Shown: positions 8,201-15,251 of the stretch, one piece after another
Layout of the letters: each line of letters starts with the position of its first letter
Position numbering within the stretch: the first letter of the stretch is position 1
The notes under the pieces: model-generated
What the model was told of the DNA's origin: nothing
Databases searched by the model: none
What the model saw: the letters and a program-made list of their open reading frames with translations, nothing else
Position numbers and translations under genes: made by a program
NCBI GenBank assembly: GCA_041484845.1
Contig: JBGPIK010000066.1
Span: 1 to 21,892 of the forward strand
Direction: 5' to 3'
Length of the DNA stretch: 21,892 bases
Source of the DNA: JBGPIK01 sp041484845
GTDB taxonomy: Bacteria > Desulfobacterota > Binatia > UBA9968

Positions 8201-8914
8201 GCCCAGAAACTGGAAAGCATTGGGACGCTTGCCGGCGGAATCGCCCACGACTTTAATAATATGCTCAACGTTATCCAGGGATACACTTCTCTTCTGAGCC
8301 GGCATGCTGCCGAAAGCGACGAGATTGCTAAACCTGTTGAGGTCATCCAGGAGACGATCAAACGGGCATCCGCAGTCGTACAGCAACTGTTGACCCTGGC
8401 CCGAAAAACAGAGTCTAAGTTTGAACCGACGGAGGCAAATACTCTTCTCCAATCACTGGTGACGTTACTCAGGGAAACTTTTCCAAGAGCCGTCGAGGTG
8501 ACGCTGGACTTGAGCTATGAACTTCCGCCAATCATGGCCGATCCCAATCAGATCACGCAAGTGCTGTTGAATCTTTGCCTCAATGCTCGCGATGCGATGC
8601 CGGACGGCGGCAAGCTCACGCTCAAGACCGGAGCGGTCGATGGCGCGAGCTTGCGAGATCCAGGCGAAGCAACAGCAGGGCGGTACGTGTGTATTGAGGT
8701 CGCCGACACCGGCATGGGAATGGATGAAGACGTTCAGCGACGAATCTTCGAGGCGTTTTTCACGACGAAAGAGACGGGCCACGGAACGGGTCTGGGGCTT
8801 GCCGTAGCCTACGGTATTGTGAAAAATCACAACGGCCTTATTCGAGTGGAAAGTAAACCGGCAAAAGGAGCAACTTTTCGTCTATACTTGCCGATTGCCT
8901 CCTCCGGAAAGTGA
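5213..8914 (+). CDS. Giant CheB-CheR-PAS sensor histidine kinase
   Basis: A 1233-residue cytoplasmic sensor kinase fused to chemotaxis-type enzymes. The CheB methylesterase domain (1-190) has S14 (GASAGG), H41 (IQHLDPSH) and D133 (SGSGSDG). The CheR methyltransferase domain (about 205-470) has the SAM-binding motif WTAGCSTGEE and ISCRNLLIYI. Next come a PAS-like region (about 495-600), a long coiled coil of ANEEV/MNEEL/SNEEL repeats (about 620-715), two PAS regions (about 715-950), a second coiled coil, a HisKA dimerisation domain with H1012 (IAHDFNN), and a HATPase domain with N1124 (NARDAM), D1165 (DTGMGM) and GHGTGLGL. There are no membrane segments. GAGG precedes the ATG at about seven bases. 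All catalytic motifs are present, so it could both modify glutamates and autophosphorylate. With no receiver of its own, it probably signals to the regulators at 4210 and 8922. Confidence 0.95.
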   Translation: METENVQVVGIGASAGGLDALTDFFAACPADCGMAFVVIQHLDPSHVSYMAGLLAKHTTMAVAQAEDGMEVRANSVYAIPPNKFLIVKEGKLHLTEPIKRDGIRMPIDFFFRSLAQEEHENAIAVLLSGSGSDGTLGIREVHGVGGIVLVQDPTTAQFDFMVRSAMATGLVDSVLPAAQIPAALVEYTRQADGKGAPSPAPETVKENVQSILSILESQSKNNFQVYRKPTVWRRIQRRMGLNRMTDISDYARFLRESPDEAARLSKDMLIGVTSFFRDPEAFEELRAKVIAPLVGKNASAAPLRAWTAGCSTGEEVHSIAILMREEMLRNKKSFPLQLFASDIEAEGLKCAREAIYPESIASDVSEERLGRFFIKKDNSYHIIKDIRESVTFAAHNLLVDPPFMKMNLISCRNLLIYIEREMQKKLYTLFAFALSPGGYLFLGKADSIDHEESFEAVSRNSRIYLRKESAAVPVASFPTRAGLQLGLQGKIEKQQVFRLSDLNQDVLLKHFDAAIVLIDEHGNSLHFYGPTHKYLGLPSGDANLSLFEMIEKRNSLKLRLAIDRALRENGTVTLEGLEFSRDDSTYAVNVTVSCCVEPKAAARLLAVIFQEARQPAPALAVSAPAAERPQDDAYTAQLEAEIKSLKEDLQAASDGFHTSHEELTAANEEVLAMNEELQSSNEELETSKEELQSMNEELVTVNNQLNAKIEELGQTNDDLANFLNSSEVGTIFLDTHFCIRRFTPAATKLLSLLPVDLGRPVENISSKFIDVNLTAVADSVLRNLAAIEKEVRSIDGLWYLMRCLPYCSLGNTIDGVVFSFTDVTRLKEVQNYAESIIRTMRESLIVLTPELKVVSANRAFYETFKVTPEETEGRLIYELGNRQWDIPRLREVLEDILARDSSFQNFEAEHDFPAIGKKMMSLNASRIANIEKNETQLILLAIDDITERKKAEQELHRLNEELETRVSERTGELQEANRALVRDMEERKRIEQQLLQAQKLESIGTLAGGIAHDFNNMLNVIQGYTSLLSRHAAESDEIAKPVEVIQETIKRASAVVQQLLTLARKTESKFEPTEANTLLQSLVTLLRETFPRAVEVTLDLSYELPPIMADPNQITQVLLNLCLNARDAMPDGGKLTLKTGAVDGASLRDPGEATAGRYVCIEVADTGMGMDEDVQRRIFEAFFTTKETGHGTGLGLAVAYGIVKNHNGLIRVESKPAKGATFRLYLPIASSGK

Positions 8915-8921
8915 TCTGCTG

Positions 8922-9341
8922 ATGGGACAAATCCCAGAACCAAGCTCGTCAACAAATCAAAGAGCCAATTCTCGAGGAACGATTCTTGTCGTGGAGGATG
9001 AGAAGGCCACGGTTTGTCTTCTGGAAAGCTTTCTATCCGGCCAAGGTTACCACGTCTTGGTGGCATCTGACGGCGAACAGGGCGTCGAAGCCTATTGCCG
9101 TCATAAGACCGAGATCGATGTCGTGCTGCTGGATATTGGTCTTCCAAAAATTAGCGGCGTAAATGTCTTTCTTAAAATGAAGGAAGAGAATTCCGATGTC
9201 CGTGTTGTTATTACCAGCGGCTACTTGGAGCCGGCGCTGAGAACCAAGATGCAGCAGGCAGGCGTCGAGCATTTCATCCAGAAGCCCTACATGCTCGATC
9301 AAGTGGTGGAGACTATTCAAAGTTTAATCGAAACTGCGTGA
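8922..9341 (+). CDS. Single-domain response regulator, cognate of the CheB-CheR kinase
   Basis: A 139-residue protein with a polar 18-residue N-terminal tail and one receiver domain. It has the acidic pocket E25/D26 (ILVVEDE), phosphoacceptor D71 (VVLLDIGLP), T98 in VVITSG and K121 (FIQKPY). The ATG at 8922 is seven bases after the kinase stop and has GGAAAG about ten bases upstream; an overlapping TTG at 8895 is a less likely start. The spacing implies co-transcription, so this is the most likely phosphate acceptor for the kinase. It has no output domain and would act by protein contact or as a relay. Intact. Confidence 0.9.
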   Translation: MGQIPEPSSSTNQRANSRGTILVVEDEKATVCLLESFLSGQGYHVLVASDGEQGVEAYCRHKTEIDVVLLDIGLPKISGVNVFLKMKEENSDVRVVITSGYLEPALRTKMQQAGVEHFIQKPYMLDQVVETIQSLIETA

Positions 9342-9417
9342 AGTGTTATCTGCCGACGTTTGGGTTCTAATCCGCATCACCCTACCCATCCTGAAGCCAA
9401 ATAGGGAAGACCTCAAC

Positions 9418-9720
9418 CTAAGATGGATTCGCGAGCACGTGTTGAATCTTTTGTAGTAGGTGTAAGAGAAGAAAGGGTTTGGTAATGAAGTCAGCAGCCC
9501 CCGCAAAATTGCCATGTTTTGATCTATTCCTGCGTTACCAGACATGAGAATTACTGGGGCATGTCGGGCCAGAGAGAGGAACTGCTTTAAGAGCGTAAAT
9601 CCGTCGATTCCCGGCATTACAATGTCGGAGAGCACCAGGTCAAATTCCCGTCTCGAAGTTTTTCTAGGGCTCGGCCCCATTGTGTGCTTCGCCCACCCCA
9701 TTGCCCTCCTCGCGCAAAAA
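9418..9720 (-). pseudogene. Frameshifted receiver-domain (response regulator) pseudogene
   Basis: A receiver domain is recognisable across three frames. GEAHNGAE is in one frame. EFDLVLSDIVMPGIDGFTLL, then KQFLSLARHAPVILMSGNAG, is in the next. After a G-run near 9500, the third frame reads GAADFITKPFLLLHLLQKIQ and stops at 9418-9420. The phosphoacceptor D (LSDIVMP) and the conserved K (TKPF) survive, but at least two frameshifts and an in-frame stop disrupt the gene. The N-terminal LLVVDD region is missing. It converges on the response regulator at 8922 and may be the remnant of a further signalling gene. Confidence 0.75.
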
Positions 9721-9730
9721 GAGGTTTAGC

Positions 9731-10020
9731 CCTCTTGGGGTACCACTATGGTACACCGCTACGGAAAAGATTAATATTGGCGTTAGTGATCTTTGAGGGC
9801 CTAGGTCAAGTGGGTGTAGGGTTCATTCTCCTGGGGAGAGCCCGCCACAAGTCAGTCCGGAACCAGGATCCAGACGGTCGATGAAAGGGTAGAGCAGGTC
9901 GATCTCCAGCGGAGATCCTTCGAAATAAGCGGTCAGTCCCGACCGAGGATATTTGTTTCTCTTCCAGACAACGCTCGGAGATCGGATGTCGATCGTTGTC
10001 GGGGCTTCGGGCTGGCGATG
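9731..10020. other. Intergenic stretch, no supported gene
   Basis: Lies between the receiver pseudogene and the DUF1269 remnant. A minus-strand frame here reads Arg/Pro-rich sequence with no family signature. No repeat, RNA gene or promoter could be identified. It is probably decayed sequence, given gene remnants on both sides. Confidence 0.35.
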
Positions 10021-10025
10021 ACCGC

Positions 10026-10217
10026 ATGAAGGTCTGGGGTAAACTGGGCGGCTTTTGGGGATTTCTGTTTGGGTCGGCCATGTTTTTCATCCCAGGCATC
10101 GGTCCCCTCATCGTGTTCGGTCCGCTGGTGGGATGGATTGTCGGAGCACTGGAAGGCGCCATGGTGGTGGGTGGCTTAAGTGCATTGGGCGCCGGGCTGT
10201 ACAGCATTGGCAAATGA
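10026..10217 (+). pseudogene. DUF1269-type membrane protein fragment
   Basis: The 63 residues KVWGKLGGFWGFLFGSAMFF, IPGIGPLIVFGPLVGWIVGA and LEGAMVVGGLSALGAGLYSI match the glycine-rich membrane-spanning core of DUF1269 proteins (often labelled general stress proteins). Intact members have an N-terminal alpha/beta part before this core and continue past LYSIG with a soluble C-terminal region. Here both are missing: the ATG is just upstream of the core, and the frame stops right after LYSIGK. The stop overlaps the next ORF (ATGA), so the fragment is abutted to an unrelated DUF932 fragment. Confidence 0.7.
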
Positions 10218-10522
10218 CGCGGCGAATGGCCGAGGCGGTAAGCGAAGGCTTTCGGTTATCGAGTTCTTTACTGGACGCATTTCTCAAAACTCGTGAGGAA
10301 CCGATCGAAGATCCTGTCGACGCGATCCGCAAAATTGCAGAGGCGAGGAAATTCTCGCAAAAGCTAACCGATGAGGTGGTATCGAGCTACCTTGTTGAGC
10401 CGGAACCGAACCGATTTGGCTTGATCAACGCTTTTACGAATGCGGCGCAGAAACTTGGGCCGATCCAGCGAATCGAGATGGAGCGGTTCGCGGGAACCTT
10501 GCTGGAGACTCCGCTACAATAG
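10214..10522 (+). pseudogene. DUF932 protein, C-terminal fragment
   Basis: About 102 residues. DPVDAIRKIAEARKFSQKLT, then EPEPNRFGLINAFTNAAQKL and QRIEMERFAGTLLE, resemble the C-terminal third of DUF932 phage/plasmid-type proteins (usual length about 300 residues or more). The N-terminal bulk is absent. The ATG overlaps the stop of the DUF1269 fragment (ATGA), which looks like translational coupling but more likely reflects a deletion joining two unrelated genes. The protein is followed directly by a strong terminator, so the 3' end of the original gene seems to be preserved. Confidence 0.65.
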
Positions 10523-10542
10523 TTCTTTATTCCGGTTTCAGG

Positions 10543-10573
10543 CCAAGCAAAAAAGCTTGGCTTTTTTATTTTT
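10543..10573 (+). terminator. Intrinsic terminator after the DUF932 fragment
   Basis: A perfect six-base-pair stem CCAAGC/GCTTGG (10543-10548 and 10555-10560) closes an A6 loop and is followed by CTTTTTTATTTTT. It is oriented for the plus strand and begins 20 bases after the stop codon of the DUF932 fragment. Confidence 0.88.
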
Positions 10574-10679
10574 ATCATGCGGTAGACATGGTACGCGTTT
10601 TTTCAGCGATCAAAAAAGGCGACAAGCTGGAGGTTCAGGCTTTTCACGGAGTCCGAACTGAACGAGACGATGTTTCGGC

Positions 10680-11816
10680 TTACGCCGAATGTTCGTTGGC
10701 GTGACGATGCAGACGTACCACAAACGTCGTCCCATCCTGCGCTGTCGAAGTCACGCTTATTTTCCCCAAATGCGCTTCGACGATCTCTCGAACTATGAAG
10801 AGGCCAAGACCTAAATGATGAATTTCAGTCCCCGCTGCTGTATCTTGCTTGGTAAACAAAGAATCGAAGATCGCAGCAAGGTTGGATGGAGGTATGGGCG
10901 GACCCTCGTTGTGTATTTGAAGGACAACTTCCTCGGATTCAGCGTGCGCCTTAACGGTGACGGGGCTGGCTTGAGGTCCATGCTCTAGTGCATTCGAAAT
11001 TAGATTCGAAAGCATCTGGGTTATACGAGTGGCATCCCAGGTTCCGTGAAGATCCCCGCTGCAATCTAAACGGATCGTGCGCTCTGGATAGACCGCCACG
11101 AATTCCCCGACGGTCTGCCGACAAACTGGGGCAAGATCCATTGATTCACGCTTGACAGGCAGAGGCCGTCCGAGGCGCGTTCGAGTAAAGTCGAGCAAGT
11201 TCTCTATCAACTTGCTCATGTGCATACCGCTATTAAAGATAGCAGAGGCGCGGGCCTTGATATCAGCCCTATCAGGCCCCTCTACTAATGGAAAACATTG
11301 TGCCGACGATGTTATAACGTTCAGCGGATTCCGGAGATCGTGCGCCAGGACAGCAATGGAAAAATCCCTGGACTCCTCGATCCGTTGCATGAATCGAGCA
11401 GCCGATTCGCTAAGCGCCTGATCAATCCCTTCATTGAACCGGAACAGTTGATCAATAGCGGAATGGTCTATCTCGGGTGAGCTAGCGATCCAGAGCCGAA
11501 TGACGGTTGCGCGCAGGGCGCGGTATTCCGACACTACCTGGGCCTGGTTAAAGCCCAAGCGAAGACGATCAGTACCATGTGTTTGCGCAGCGCTGTCTTG
11601 TTCTACGCGTGGGCCGCGACCTTTGGACTTCTCGGCCTGCTCTGATGCAGTTTGCGGCGTTTCCATATCATTCGCGATGGTCTTGAGGATTTCTTCGGCT
11701 TCATCGCGCAGCGCGAGTTCGTCGAAATTTGATTTAGGAAGGACGGTGCTGGCGAATGATTCCCACTCTGCGAGAATGACCTCAAGGTTTGAGAGAATGA
11801 ATTGCGACAAGCGCAT
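10680..11816 (-). CDS. Sensor histidine kinase with RsbRD-like N-terminal domain
   Basis: A 378-residue soluble kinase. The first 140 residues (MRLSQFILSNLEVILAEWES, LRDEAEEILKTIANDMETPQ) match the RsbRD or RsbT co-antagonist N-terminal fold. A HisKA dimerisation domain follows, with the phosphoacceptor at about H159 (SIAVLAHDLRNPLNV), and then a HATPase domain with N275 in ISNALEHG and HHLGLGLFIVREI. There are no membrane segments, so the signal is cytoplasmic. The ATG at 11816 has GGTGA five bases upstream; a GTG at 11870 without a ribosome binding site is an alternative. No response regulator is adjacent, so it may signal to a distant regulator. A small exported protein gene ends 47 bases upstream on the same strand. 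The gene looks intact. Confidence 0.9.
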   Translation of the reverse strand: MRLSQFILSNLEVILAEWESFASTVLPKSNFDELALRDEAEEILKTIANDMETPQTASEQAEKSKGRGPRVEQDSAAQTHGTDRLRLGFNQAQVVSEYRALRATVIRLWIASSPEIDHSAIDQLFRFNEGIDQALSESAARFMQRIEESRDFSIAVLAHDLRNPLNVITSSAQCFPLVEGPDRADIKARASAIFNSGMHMSKLIENLLDFTRTRLGRPLPVKRESMDLAPVCRQTVGEFVAVYPERTIRLDCSGDLHGTWDATRITQMLSNLISNALEHGPQASPVTVKAHAESEEVVLQIHNEGPPIPPSNLAAIFDSLFTKQDTAAGTEIHHLGLGLFIVREIVEAHLGKISVTSTAQDGTTFVVRLHRHANEHSA

Positions 11817-11863
11817 AAGCGTCACCAAAAAGTACAGTACACGAATGCTGTGAACGTCTTTCT

Positions 11864-12073
11864 TTAGCACATACTAGAAACCGAATCCATCGGAACGAGG
11901 CCCTGCCGATTGTTTCCGTCGGGAATCTGAAATGCCTCACAAAAACGCGGGTTAGATCCGTCGTTGCATTTGACCACTTGACTCCATGCTGGCAATGGAA
12001 TTAGTCCGACCGAAAGAAGAATTAAAGCTCCTAAGAGCATGCCATTCACCACAGCTATTATCTTTTTTGCCAT
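11864..12073 (-). CDS. Small exported protein with three cysteines
   Basis: A 69-residue protein with a clear Sec signal peptide: MAKKIIAVVNGMLLGALILL, then SVGLIPLPAWS with predicted cleavage before Q. The mature peptide of about 38 residues contains three Cys (KCND, RFCEAF, SSMC) and is otherwise unremarkable. The ATG has a strong GGAGGGG just upstream. It precedes the histidine kinase on the same strand and may be co-transcribed, possibly as a secreted cofactor or sensor input; this is inference. No family is recognised. Confidence 0.6.
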   Translation of the reverse strand: MAKKIIAVVNGMLLGALILLSVGLIPLPAWSQVVKCNDGSNPRFCEAFQIPDGNNRQGLVPMDSVSSMC

Positions 12074-12107
12074 AACCCCTCCTCAGAGCACTGCACCGTA
12101 TTGCCGC

Positions 12108-12212
12108 CCGCTGTTGGTTGGGAATAAATCCGAAAGGTTTCGGTTGGAGCGGTAAACGGTGACTGAGCGACGTTAACATTGAGATTGAACTGAATTCTCC
12201 GACGACTCAATC
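12108..12212 (+). repeat. Dispersed repeat copy B with upstream stem-loop
   Basis: The core ATTGAACTGAATTCTCC is at 12184-12200. CGTTA begins at 12171, again exactly 13 bases before the core. The block GACGACTCAATC (12201-12212) follows, shared with copy E. GATTGA (12183-12188) and TCAATC (12207-12212) can pair. Upstream, CCGCT (12108-12112) pairs with AGCGG (12148-12152) around the perfect hairpin CCGAAA-GG-TTTCGG (12130-12143). It lies between the divergent small exported-protein gene and the aldo-keto reductase remnant. Confidence 0.7.
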
Positions 12213-12379
12213 TGGCGTCATATTAGCGAGGGAGCCATGAGGCCGCTGTTACTCTTCGGCTAAAAATTCACTACTTGAGACCCATTACTCATCACTCATA
12301 CCTTCATTGGCCTATTTGCTCTGAATTCAAAACTCGTTACTCTTAATCAGAGCAGCTTGAGAACCACGGAAACAAAATT

Positions 12380-13169
12380 ATGGATAGCCAACTTTCAATT
12401 GACGCGACCGTCCAATTGAACAACGGGTTAGGGATGCCCCCCCCTGGGCCTCGGCGTTTGGCGAATGTCGGAGGGCGTGGAGACGGAACAGTCGGTCTTG
12501 TGGGCGCTGGAGGCCGGCTACCGGCTTATCGATACCGCTAAGATCTACGGCAATGAAGCCGGCGTCGGCAACGCCGTTCGACAAAGCGGCATCGCCAGAG
12601 AAGAAATCTTTGTAACAACAAAATTATGGCCCACCGACTTTTTTCGTTTGAGAGCCGCGTTCCAAAAAAGTCTGGATAAGCTGGGACTCTCTTACATCGA
12701 TCTTTATTTGATCCACTGGCCCATGCCGTTAGTGAAAAGCCGTCTCTGGAGAGATTTTGAAAAAATCTACGCGGAAGGGCGGGTTCGGGCCATTGGTGTC
12801 AGCAACTAGAGCGTCGAGCAGCTGGAAACTTTGGCGTCGACCGCTGATATCCCTCCCGCCGTGAATCAAGTGCTCTTTCATCCCTTTTCATACAAGAAGA
12901 AGTTGCTTGACTATTGTACGTCGAAAAATATTGTTCTCGAAGCCTATAGCCCGCTGGCAAGAGGCAAGAAATTCCGCGATCCGGTGATTGCCGAGATCGC
13001 CAGAAAGTACGTCAAGACGCCGGCCCAAATCATGATCCGGTGGTCTCTTCAGCACGGTCTCATTCCGATTCCGAAGTCGAGTCGCAAAGAAAGAATTATT
13101 GAAAACGGCGCGGTTTTCGATTTTCAAATCGAAGATAACGATATGAAGCGTCTAGACAATTTAAGGTAG
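12380..13169 (+). pseudogene. Aldo-keto reductase, frameshifted and with an in-frame amber stop
   Basis: An NADPH-dependent aldo-keto reductase (AKR5/2,5-diketo-gluconate reductase-like) of about 260 residues, now broken. The ATG at 12380 encodes MDSQLSIDATVQLNNGLGMP, then a run of eight C at about 12437-12444 shifts the frame. The rest (GVETEQSVLWALEAGYRLID, TAKIYGNE) continues in another frame. The catalytic Asp and Tyr (LIDTAKIYG), Lys (VTTKLW) and His (LIHWP) are all present. TAG at 12807-12809 replaces the residue after GVSN, where intact enzymes normally have Phe. The remainder runs to LDNLR at the C-terminus. Two independent lesions make loss of function the simplest reading. Confidence 0.85.
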
Positions 13170-13227
13170 TCCAAAACGGGCCGCCGACAAAAGCTCACCT
13201 GCTTCGTTGCGCTTCATCGCCTGGCCC

Positions 13228-13524
13228 TCAACGCACGGAATTAAGTACGCCTCCGCTCATCGATTTCTCGGCGGAACGATCGTTGACTAGGATGATTTCC
13301 AGGTCCGGATAGTCCTGCCGCTTGAGGGTCGAGATGGCGGACTCCAGATTCTCCGCCTCATTGCAGGCGGGAATAATAACGCTGAGAAGCGGCCAGCGGT
13401 CGGGCACGGGAGCAAACTGTTGATTGAAAACCGGCAATCGTTTGAGCGCTCCGATGAGATAGCCGAGTCCCAGCCCCCAAACGGCGCACAAAGGAATCAC
13501 AAGAATCTGCAGCGCGACATCCAC
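13228..13524 (-). pseudogene. Truncated family 2 glycosyltransferase
   Basis: 98 residues: an N-terminal membrane segment (ALQILVIPLCAVWGLGLGYL) followed by the first strand and nucleotide-binding part of a GT2 (GT-A) fold, LLSVIIPACNEAENLESAIS and YPDLEIILVNDRSAE. Normal GT2 enzymes continue for 200 or more residues. Here the frame runs into unrelated sequence (KSMSGGVLNSVR) and stops, so the catalytic DxD and the acceptor region are gone. It is convergent with the aldo-keto reductase remnant, which fits accumulated debris in this region. Confidence 0.75.
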
Positions 13525-13552
13525 GCGGTCATTGTCGCGTGAAACCGATCGG

Positions 13553-13587
13553 GTTCCAAGCGTTCCAGTAGTTCAAGGCGTTCCAAG
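13553..13587. repeat. Short irregular GTTCCA-type direct repeats
   Basis: GTTCCAAG, CGTTCCA, GTTCAAG and GCGTTCCAAG follow one another with small spacers just upstream of the glycosyltransferase remnant. It is probably a local slippage repeat; no function is inferred. Confidence 0.45.
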
Positions 13588-13650
13588 AATGATCATTCAG
13601 GTGGCAATTCTAAAACGGTGATCACGTGACGGAAGAAAGCCAAACGGCGA

Positions 13651-13674
13651 CGCTAGGATTGAATTGTATTCTCC
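13651..13674 (+). repeat. Dispersed repeat copy C
   Basis: The core ATTGAATTGTATTCTCC is at 13658-13674, one base different from the consensus and preceded by CGCTAGG. The 5' flank with GGCGACGCTAGG matches copy H read on the minus strand. No CGTTA box is present at the 13-base position. It lies before the next small plus-strand genes. Confidence 0.65.
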
Positions 13675-13774
13675 TTGAATGAAATCTGCGCATTTTACAG
13701 GTTTGATTCTTGCACTTGAATATTTTCTATCGATGTTCGGTGGAAATCGTACGATTATGAAGAACTCATGAACC

Positions 13775-13975
13775 GTGACAAAGCCAGTATGGACATCTTT
13801 TGCCTCCGAGACCATAGCCTCGAAGTATTCGACAATCTCCGACCCCGACGTTCTCGCTTCGGAAATCGTCGGCAAACCTCGAAACCCGCTCGAACAATTC
13901 CGCGAAAATCGCCACCGACTTGGGCTGGAGAAGCAGTGCAGCCCAAAGAAACGTAGGAAACGTAGCCACGCATGA
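13775..13975 (+). CDS. Small basic hypothetical protein coupled to the HAD-like gene
   Basis: A 66-residue frame from a GTG start. An in-frame stop sits immediately before it at 13769, so it cannot extend upstream. The sequence is mixed polar with a basic C-terminus (QCSPKKRRKRSHA). Its TGA overlaps the ATG of the next gene (GCATGA), the signature of translational coupling, and this is the main support for it being real. Other frames on both strands cover the same bases, and no family or good ribosome binding site is seen. Confidence 0.42.
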   Translation: MTKPVWTSFASETIASKYSTISDPDVLASEIVGKPRNPLEQFRENRHRLGLEKQCSPKKRRKRSHA

Positions 13976-14325
13976 AGATCTATGCATTTGACGTCGATGA
14001 CACGCTGGATCTATCCGGTGGTCCAGTTAGCATTATAAGCGTTCGTAGTCTCAGAGACCAAGGACACATCGTTGGGCTGAATGGCAACTGGGCCGTGATA
14101 GTTCAAACGGTCCCGCTGTGGCATCGCATTTTCAGCTTCATCGGCCCAATGGAAATGTCGAAGGACACTTTTCTGACCCAGCTAAAAACGTACATACGAG
14201 CAGACGACTACATCATGGTCGGAAACATCAAAGGAGTAAGCGGTGCATCCGATGACGAGGTAGCAGCCGATTTAGCCGGATGGCGGTTCATCAAAGAGAG
14301 CGACTTCGCAGCCGGAGCGCGTTAG
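13972..14325 (+). CDS. HAD-superfamily-like protein
   Basis: A 117-residue protein beginning MKIYAFDVDDTLDLSGGPVS, with the HAD motif I D7-x-D9-x-T11 used for phosphoryl or hydrolytic chemistry by an Asp nucleophile. A second conserved-looking segment (YIMVGNIKGVSGASDDEVAA, then GWRFIKESDF) resembles the motif IV region of HAD hydrolases. The length is short for HAD enzymes and there is no obvious cap domain, so it would be a minimal or specialised member. It is coupled to the upstream small ORF by an ATGA overlap. Its TAG stop lies inside the left arm of an inverted repeat that ends in dispersed repeat copy D. Substrate unknown. Confidence 0.7.
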   Translation: MKIYAFDVDDTLDLSGGPVSIISVRSLRDQGHIVGLNGNWAVIVQTVPLWHRIFSFIGPMEMSKDTFLTQLKTYIRADDYIMVGNIKGVSGASDDEVAADLAGWRFIKESDFAAGAR

Positions 14326-14395
14326 AGCGGGGCGGAGGACGAAGTAGCGCGGCTTTCACCTTTATAATCACGGCTCTAATTCGACTGAATTCTCC
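14322..14395 (+). repeat. Gene-end inverted repeat plus dispersed repeat copy D
   Basis: TTAGAGC (14322-14328, containing the HAD-like gene's stop codon) and GCTCTAA (14373-14379) are perfect inverted arms about 45 bases apart. The core ATTCGACTGAATTCTCC (14379-14395) starts at the last base of the right arm. The orientation matches the gene. The GTT-type end faces outward here, opposite to an integron attC site. Confidence 0.65.
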
Positions 14396-14734
14396 TTCTA
14401 ACCCACAACAACCAAAACTGCCGCGGGTCTACCCAGGGAATGAACGGCGGAACGGCTGCGGCACGGCCGATGGAAACTCTCATGGAAACATGCTCTCGGA
14501 AATCAAACAGCAGGTTTGAGGGTTAAGTCCGGGCAATTAAAATCCGAGTGGTGGCGACATACTCAGAACAACCTGTAGGTGAATGACTGCAGTACGTTCT
14601 TGCTGCACTTATTTCCTTCATACAACTAGACATTTCGTTGTGGACATTGCCTGCCATCAGAGAACTTCAGGTGACGGCAAGGAGTATCTGCTATCGACTC
14701 CCGTTTTGGCATTTTCCTTGCCATAAGAAGATGT
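14396..14734. other. Intergenic stretch before the zinc-ribbon gene
   Basis: A 339-base gap. A short plus-strand frame overlaps it but has no family signature. GGCAAGGA and CCTTGCC at 14677-14721 could form a weak long-range stem. No promoter or RNA gene is evident. Confidence 0.3.
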
Positions 14735-14917
14735 ATGAATAACATTTGCCGCCATTGCGATGAAACAATAGCAGGTAATGCCTACCGCGTTATCAGCGAA
14801 GCAGATGGTGTGGCTTTGCTTAACATGGTCGTTTGCGCCTCATGCGCGGCCGTGGCTAAGAGGCTCTGCTTCACACCGAGGAAATCACACCTGAGCACAG
14901 GACGCCGTCCGCGCTAG
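14735..14917 (+). CDS. Zinc-ribbon-type miniprotein
   Basis: A 60-residue protein with two CxxC pairs: CRHC near the N-terminus (MNNICRHCDETIAGNAYRVI) and CASC at about residue 36 (NMVVCASCAAVAKRLC). The four cysteines are well placed to bind one zinc ion. The basic C-terminal tail (PRKSHLSTGRRPR) could contact nucleic acid or be disordered. AGAAGA precedes the ATG at a suitable distance. Small stand-alone zinc-ribbon proteins usually act as accessory or regulatory factors, but the role here is unknown. Confidence 0.6.
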   Translation: MNNICRHCDETIAGNAYRVISEADGVALLNMVVCASCAAVAKRLCFTPRKSHLSTGRRPR

Positions 14918-15251
14918 TGAGTGACGTGTCTGATCTGTTATTGGCATAGTTCAAATAGCTCCTGCTTTGCGCAGCCGGCTTTTCATCAAACTTAACGCGA
15001 TTAGAGCACCCGCTTTCCCTTGGCCGGCGCTTTTCTCCCCCTATTCTTCAGCAGACGCGGTGCCGCCAGCGCGTCGTCAGCCGGAAAGAAGGATCTCCGA
15101 CCCGTCTGCCCTGTAGGTCACACCGTGTCATACTGTCACTATAACGTTAATCGGAGTGTCAATTGTCACAGCGATTTGTAGAAAATTCCTTAACTTACCC
15201 ATTGGTGTGTTTATTGCTCTTGAACCGTTTATCTTTTCAAGGGGGGATAAA
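14918..15251. other. Intergenic stretch with clustered TGTCA words
   Basis: TGTCA occurs four times within about 45 bases (around 15127, 15136, 15159 and 15166), with a nearby GTCACACC, in the leader of the coiled-coil gene. The clustering suggests regulator sites, though it could be chance. The earlier part (14918-15120) has no supported gene on either strand. Confidence 0.35.

Noticed and set aside
12807..12809. TAG read as pyrrolysine or suppressor codon in the aldo-keto reductase
   Set aside because: The gene also has an upstream frameshift and there is no sign of a recoding system, so inactivation is simpler.
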